A DNA stretch of 35,891 nt from Paracoccaceae bacterium (lineage in GTDB: Bacteria; Pseudomonadota; Alphaproteobacteria; Rhodobacterales; Rhodobacteraceae): contig JAGRDY010000022.1 of the NCBI GenBank assembly GCA_020446815.1, positions 1-35,891 of the forward strand, written 5' to 3'. Position numbers and translations under genes: made by a program. Below, piece after piece: positions 31,962-35,891 of the stretch. Each line of letters opens with the position of its first letter. Positions within the stretch are counted from its first letter, which is position 1. The notes under the pieces were generated by a model, which had not been told where the DNA came from, did not search any database, and saw only the letters and a program-made list of their open reading frames with translations.

Positions 31962-32353
31962 TATGCCTGCTCCCCGACAGATTCTTCGACTTCCCGGACC
32001 AGAATGGTCAGCTCGCTGAACGGTTTCAAGATTTTGCCGAAACGGCCCCGTGCACGCGGGCGGCCTCGTTTGAGCGTGATGTTCTTGCCCACATAAGCCT
32101 CGGCGACGACCAGAGAGTCCACGTCAAGACCGTGATTGTTTTCGGCGTTGGCGATCGCCGACTGAAGACATTTGCGCACATCGTCCGATATCCGCTTTTT
32201 GGAAAAGGTGAGATCGACAAGCGCCTTTTCCACTTTCTTGCCGCGGATCATGGCGGCCACAAGATTCAGCTTTTGCGGCGAGGTGCGCAGCATCCTGGAC
32301 TTGGCCATGGCTTCGTTATCGGCCACGCGGCGCGGATTTTTTTCCTTGCTCAT
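31961..32353 (-). CDS. rplV: 50S ribosomal protein L22
   Basis: A 130-aa L22 with [36 protein letters not shown] and the tunnel-loop region [16 protein letters not shown]. It has a short N-terminal extension ([15 protein letters not shown]) that makes it longer than the 110-aa E. coli protein. It is 3 bp from rpsS and overlaps rpsC by one base. It lines the peptide exit tunnel with L4. Confidence 0.98.
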   Translation of the reverse strand: MSKEKNPRRVADNEAMAKSRMLRTSPQKLNLVAAMIRGKKVEKALVDLTFSKKRISDDVRKCLQSAIANAENNHGLDVDSLVVAEAYVGKNITLKRGRPRARGRFGKILKPFSELTILVREVEESVGEQA

Positions 32354-32356
32354 GGC

Positions 32357-32635
32357 TTATTTCCTCTTGGCTTTTTTATCGGCGGCGTGACCGTAATAGG
32401 TACGCGTCGGCGAATATTCACCGAATTTCTGGCCGATCATCTCTTCGGTCACGCTGACCGGGATGTGTTTGTGCCCGTTATAGACCGCAAACGTGAGGCC
32501 CACGAACTGGGGCAGAATTGTTGAGCGGCGCGACCAGATCTTGATCACTTCCGAGCGGCCCGAAGCGCGCGCCGTTTCCGCCTTTTTCAGCAGATACGCG
32601 TCGACGAAAGGGCCCTTCCATACTGAACGTCCCAT
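32357..32635 (-). CDS. rpsS: 30S ribosomal protein S19
   Basis: A 92-aa S19 of normal size: [40 protein letters not shown] and [20 protein letters not shown]. It works with S13 in the head of the 30S subunit. It is separated by 3 bp from rplB and by 3 bp from rplV. Confidence 0.98.
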   Translation of the reverse strand: MGRSVWKGPFVDAYLLKKAETARASGRSEVIKIWSRRSTILPQFVGLTFAVYNGHKHIPVSVTEEMIGQKFGEYSPTRTYYGHAADKKAKRK

Positions 32636-32638
32636 GGA

Positions 32639-33475
32639 TTAACGGCCTTTCCTGGCATTGCGCGAACGGACGATGTATTTGTCCGTCGCCCTGTTCGAAC
32701 GGGTCTTGTTACCCTTGGTGCCCTTGCCCCAGGGTGTCACCGGATGGCGGCCACCCGAAGTCCGGCCCTCGCCACCGCCATGCGGGTGATCGATCGGGTT
32801 CATCGCAACGCCGCGCACCGTCGGGCGGACGCCCTTGTGACGCATACGGCCCGCCTTGCCGAAATTCTGGTTCGAGTTGTCGGGATTGGAGACCGCCCCG
32901 ATCGTCGCCATGCATTCCTGGCGTACCATGCGCAGTTCCCCGGAAGACAGTCTGATCTGGGCATAACCGCCGTCGCGGCCGACAAACTGGGCATAGGTGC
33001 CGGCGGCGCGGGCCAGCTGACCGCCCTTGCCGGGCTTCAGTTCGACGTTGTGAACGATGGTGCCGATCGGCATGCCGGAAAACGGCATGGCGTTGCCCGG
33101 CTTCACATCGGTCTTGGTCCCGGCGACGACGCTGTCACCCACGGCCAGACGCTGTGGCGCCAGGATGTAATTCCGCTCTCCGTCCTCATATTTGATCAGG
33201 GCGATGAAGGCGGTGCGGTTGGGATCGTATTCGATCCGCTCGACCGTGGCGGACATGTCGAATTTCTTGCGCTTGAAATCCACAACGCGGTAGAGCCGTT
33301 TGGCCCCGCCACCCTTGTGCCACATCGTGATGCGTCCGGTATTGTTCCGGCCGCCCGATTTGACCAGGCCCTCTGTCAGGGCCTTCACCGGGCGACCTTT
33401 CCAAAGCTCCGAACGGTCGATCAGAACCAGCCCTCGCTGGCCCGGCGTCGTCGGTTTGTACGACTTGAGTGCCAT
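32639..33475 (-). CDS. rplB: 50S ribosomal protein L2
   Basis: A 278-aa L2. ATG 33475 gives the standard N-terminus [19 protein letters not shown]; the frame is open upstream but not supported. Conserved parts are [15 protein letters not shown] and the C-terminal [20 protein letters not shown] with the peptidyl-transferase-proximal His. It is needed for peptidyl transfer and subunit association. A 120-bp structured gap separates it from rplW. Confidence 0.98.
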   Translation of the reverse strand: MALKSYKPTTPGQRGLVLIDRSELWKGRPVKALTEGLVKSGGRNNTGRITMWHKGGGAKRLYRVVDFKRKKFDMSATVERIEYDPNRTAFIALIKYEDGERNYILAPQRLAVGDSVVAGTKTDVKPGNAMPFSGMPIGTIVHNVELKPGKGGQLARAAGTYAQFVGRDGGYAQIRLSSGELRMVRQECMATIGAVSNPDNSNQNFGKAGRMRHKGVRPTVRGVAMNPIDHPHGGGEGRTSGGRHPVTPWGKGTKGNKTRSNRATDKYIVRSRNARKGR

Positions 33476-33497
33476 GCTTTCTGTCTTCCGTTGCTTT

Positions 33498-33577
33498 GGA
33501 CCAAAGGTCCGTTGGTTTACAGGGCCCCGAAGGTCCCTTTTCGTCAAATGATCAGCGGCCCCGCATCAGGGGGCCGC
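33498..33577 (-). promoter_or_regulatory. Structured spacer between rplW and rplB
   Basis: The 120-bp gap holds three hairpins on the minus strand, in order. The first is GCGGCCCC paired with GGGGCCGC (33577-33570 with 33562-33555, 7-nt loop). The second is AGGGACC-TTCG-GGGCCCT, imperfect, with a UUCG tetraloop (about 33538-33521). The third is GGACC-TTT-GGTCC (33510-33498), 22 bp before the rplB ATG. Together they could be an attenuator, processing site or L-protein binding leader. Confidence 0.45.
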
Positions 33578-33595
33578 CGGATTCGCCGCCTTCTA

Positions 33596-33892
33596 TCAAA
33601 GCCCTGTCGTGACGTCGATAGTGTTCCCCTCTTCAAGGGTGACATAGGCTTTCTTCACGTCATTGCGCACGCCGGGGCGGCCGCGGAACCGTTTCACCTT
33701 GCCCTTGGTGACGACGGTGTTGACGGCCTTGACCTTCACGCCAAAGAGCGCCTCGACCGCTTCCTTGATCTGCGGTTTGTTCGCCGCGATATCGACCTGG
33801 AACACCACCGCGCCGTGTTCGGACGCCATGGTGGCCTTTTCGGTGATGACCGGTTTGCGGATCACTTCGTAATGTTCGGGTTTCGCGCTCAT
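33596..33892 (-). CDS. rplW: 50S ribosomal protein L23
   Basis: A 98-aa L23: [40 protein letters not shown], and [20 protein letters not shown]. It lies at the tunnel exit and docks signal-recognition particle and trigger factor. The start overlaps the rplD stop by 4 bases (ATGA). Confidence 0.98.
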   Translation of the reverse strand: MSAKPEHYEVIRKPVITEKATMASEHGAVVFQVDIAANKPQIKEAVEALFGVKVKAVNTVVTKGKVKRFRGRPGVRNDVKKAYVTLEEGNTIDVTTGL

Positions 33893-34524
33893 TTCTGCTC
33901 ACCTTTCCCCAGACGGGCTTCCAGCGCCGCAACACCGGCCTTGGTGATCACCAGTGTATCACGCTTGAGGATGTCATAGACATTGGCACCCATCGAAGGC
34001 AGTACGTCGATACCGTTGATGTTGCGCGCGGCGCGGGCGAAGTTTTCGTTCACCTCGGCGCCGTCGATGATCAGCACCCGCTTCCAGCCCAGTTCCTTGG
34101 CGGCCTTGGCAAGGAAAGCGGTCTTGGCCTCTTTCAGTTCCAGCCCGTCAAGGATCACCAGATTGCCGGAGCCGGCCTTGGACGACAGGGCGTGTTTCAG
34201 ACCCAGCGCGCGGAACTTCTTGGTCAGATCATGGGCGTGGCTGCGCGGTGTCGGCCCCTTGTAGGTACCGCCATGACGGAAGATCGGCGCGCCCTTGTCA
34301 CCGTGACGTGCGCCGCCGGTGCCCTTCTGGCGATAGATCTTCTTGGTCGAATAGCTGACCTCGGAACGCCCCTTGACCTTGTGGGTGCCGGCCTGGGCTG
34401 CGGCGCGTTGCCAGCGCACGACGCGGTGAAGGATGTCGGCGCGCGGCTCCAGCCCGAAGATCTCGTCAGAGAGATCGATCGAGCCAGCCTTCTTGGCGTC
34501 GAGCTTGATCACATCGAGTTTCAT
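33889..34524 (-). CDS. rplD: 50S ribosomal protein L4
   Basis: A 211-aa L4: [39 protein letters not shown] and the globular end [20 protein letters not shown]. The arginine/glycine loop lines the exit tunnel. In E. coli L4 also controls its operon through the leader; whether this occurs here is unknown. It overlaps rplC and rplW by 4 bases each. Confidence 0.98.
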   Translation of the reverse strand: MKLDVIKLDAKKAGSIDLSDEIFGLEPRADILHRVVRWQRAAAQAGTHKVKGRSEVSYSTKKIYRQKGTGGARHGDKGAPIFRHGGTYKGPTPRSHAHDLTKKFRALGLKHALSSKAGSGNLVILDGLELKEAKTAFLAKAAKELGWKRVLIIDGAEVNENFARAARNINGIDVLPSMGANVYDILKRDTLVITKAGVAALEARLGKGEQK

Positions 34525-35390
34525 TCTTTATCTCCTTCAGGCGCGTCGGTCGCATCACCGGCCCCGTCCTCGGCCGCGCTCGCGGCTTCGGAAGCGGCCA
34601 TCGCGGCTTCTTGCGCGGCGGCTTCGGCCTCGGCGGCAGCCAGACGCGCGGCTTCCTCTTCGGCGGCCGCGGCGGCGGCGGCTTCTTCGGCGGCTTTCCT
34701 GGCGGCCTCGCCCAGCGACTTCAGGCCGGCGGGCAGAATGGCATTATCGGGAAACGGCTTTTTCACCGCGTCCTTGATCGTCACCCAGCCGCCTTTCGAT
34801 CCCGGCACCGAGCCCTTGATCATAATCAGGCCACGATCGCTGTCGGTGCGCACGACCTGAAGGTTCTGCGTTGTCACGCGCACCGCCCCGAGGTGACCGG
34901 CCATCTTCTTGCCCTTGAACACCTTGCCCGGATCCTGACACTGGCCGGTCGAGCCGTGCGAGCGGTGGCTGATCGAGACACCGTGGCTGGCGCGAAGGCC
35001 GCCAAAGTTGTGCCGCTTCATCGCACCGGCAAAACCCTTGCCGATCGAGGTGCCCGCCACGTCGACGAACTGCCCGGCAAAGTAATGGTCCGCCGTGATC
35101 TCCTCGCCCACGCCGATCATGTTGTCGGCGCTGACGCGGAATTCGGCGATCTTGCGCTTGGGCGCCACATTCGCCTTGGCGAAGTGGCCGCGCATTGCCG
35201 CCGTGGTCCGCTTGGCCTTGGCGGTGCCCGCGCCAAGCTGAACGGCCGAATAGCCATCCCGTTCGGCGGTGCGCTGTGCCACGACCTGCAGATTGTCCAG
35301 TTGAAGAACGGTTACCGGAACCTGCCGGCCATCCTCCAGAAACAGCCGGGTCATGCCCAGCTTCCTTGCGATAACGCCAGAGCGCAACAT
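34521..35390 (-). CDS. rplC: 50S ribosomal protein L3 with long Ala/Glu-rich C-terminal extension
   Basis: A 289-aa L3. Residues 1-210 form the normal protein: [40 protein letters not shown], and [10 protein letters not shown], whose Gln150 matches the position methylated by PrmB in E. coli. Residues 212-289 are an extra tail of about 78 residues; from about 225 to 273 it is mostly Ala and Glu and would form a long helix, ending acidic ([11 protein letters not shown]). Rhodobacteraceae L3 proteins often have shorter tails (recalled); this one is unusually long. ATG 35390 is the start; it lies 13 bp after rpsJ. Confidence 0.98.
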   Translation of the reverse strand: MLRSGVIARKLGMTRLFLEDGRQVPVTVLQLDNLQVVAQRTAERDGYSAVQLGAGTAKAKRTTAAMRGHFAKANVAPKRKIAEFRVSADNMIGVGEEITADHYFAGQFVDVAGTSIGKGFAGAMKRHNFGGLRASHGVSISHRSHGSTGQCQDPGKVFKGKKMAGHLGAVRVTTQNLQVVRTDSDRGLIMIKGSVPGSKGGWVTIKDAVKKPFPDNAILPAGLKSLGEAARKAAEEAAAAAAAEEEAARLAAAEAEAAAQEAAMAASEAASAAEDGAGDATDAPEGDKE

Positions 35391-35403
35391 GGTCCTGCCC
35401 TCC

Positions 35404-35712
35404 TCAAACCTTGATTTCGACGTCGACGCCGGCTGCCAGGTCGAGCTTCATCAGCGCGTCCACGGTCTGCGGGGTCGGGTCAACGATGTCCAAAAGCCGC
35501 TTGTGTGTGCGAATCTCCCACTGATCGCGCGATTTCTTGTCGATATGGGGGCCGCGCAGCACAGTGAACTTTTCGATCTTGTTGGGCAGCGGGATCGGGC
35601 CGCGCACGGTGGCACCGGTGCGCTTGGCCGTATTGACGATTTCCTGCGTGCTGGCATCCAGAACGCGGTAGTCGAAGGCCTTGAGCCTGATGCGAATGTT
35701 TTGACCGGTCAT
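35404..35712 (-). CDS. rpsJ: 30S ribosomal protein S10
   Basis: A 102-aa S10. ATG 35712 gives [19 protein letters not shown]; the frame is open upstream but not supported. Family marks are [14 protein letters not shown] and [21 protein letters not shown]10 is also NusE, the antitermination factor. It follows tuf by 73 bp. It is the first gene of the S10 operon here. Confidence 0.98.
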   Translation of the reverse strand: MTGQNIRIRLKAFDYRVLDASTQEIVNTAKRTGATVRGPIPLPNKIEKFTVLRGPHIDKKSRDQWEIRTHKRLLDIVDPTPQTVDALMKLDLAAGVDVEIKV

Positions 35713-35785
35713 TGTCTTGCCTCTCGGGCTGATGAGTTGAGAGGCAGACCGGGCATCGCGCCCGGCCTGCATCGAACCCGCGTTC

Positions 35786-35891
<106 letters not shown>

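Overview
This window looks like chromosomal DNA from a GC-rich alphaproteobacterium, most probably a member of the Rhodobacteraceae (Rhodobacterales). That rests on family-level recognition: an S10 ribosomal-protein operon directly downstream of tuf, an L3 protein with a C-terminal extension, adjacent crotonyl-CoA carboxylase/reductase and ethylmalonyl-CoA mutase genes, a TauE/SafE exporter paired with a TIGR02186-type membrane protein, and a LuxR-type regulator overlapping a small upstream gene. No tRNA, rRNA, IS element, prophage or CRISPR array was recognised. Because GC is high, long open frames lie opposite or across most genes; these were treated as shadows.

Layout. 1-1966: a large RTX (calcium-binding nonapeptide repeat) protein cut by the window edge. 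2083-6877: part of an exopolysaccharide locus, with a CapD/WbpM-type nucleotide-sugar dehydratase, an initiating sugar-phosphate transferase and an NAD-dependent epimerase on the minus strand, and a divergent Wza-type outer-membrane export lipoprotein. 6957-10175: housekeeping genes on the plus strand (class IV aminotransferase, universal stress protein, Nfu-type Fe-S protein, tsaB, rimI). 10343-14986: a complete BMP-type ABC importer (binding protein, double ATPase, two permeases), probably for nucleosides. 15170-16842: TauE/SafE exporter plus TIGR02186 protein. 16948-17923 (minus): short-chain dehydrogenase and stand-alone Lrp/AsnC ligand-binding (RAM) domain. 18042-19481 (minus): second RTX protein, built on a 45-residue higher-order repeat. 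19686-22161 (minus): RecD-like helicase, then LuxR solo and overlapping 71-aa gene.

22485-27167 is the ethylmalonyl-CoA pathway pair: ccr (minus) and ecm (plus), separated by a secreted lectin-like gene and a roughly 390-bp array of palindromic repeats. 27354-30569 holds deoD, a small gene with an excellent ribosome-binding site, a DUF1989 protein and a secreted protein of unknown function. 30823-35891 (minus) is tuf (partial)-rpsJ-rplC-rplD-rplW-rplB-rpsS-rplV-rpsC-rplP. The operon ends after rplP at a terminator; rpmC and rpsQ do not follow.

The most interesting unlabelled structure is a family of about 97-110-bp elements with inverted ends. There are three copies (22408-22504, 28089-28186, 30602-30711). 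Each sits at the 3' end of a gene and all have the same orientation relative to that gene. Other points of interest are the shared repeat module of the two RTX genes, the long Ala/Glu tail of L3, three hairpins between rplW and rplB, and a structured leader before the BMP importer. I found no complete, clearly undescribed multi-gene system.
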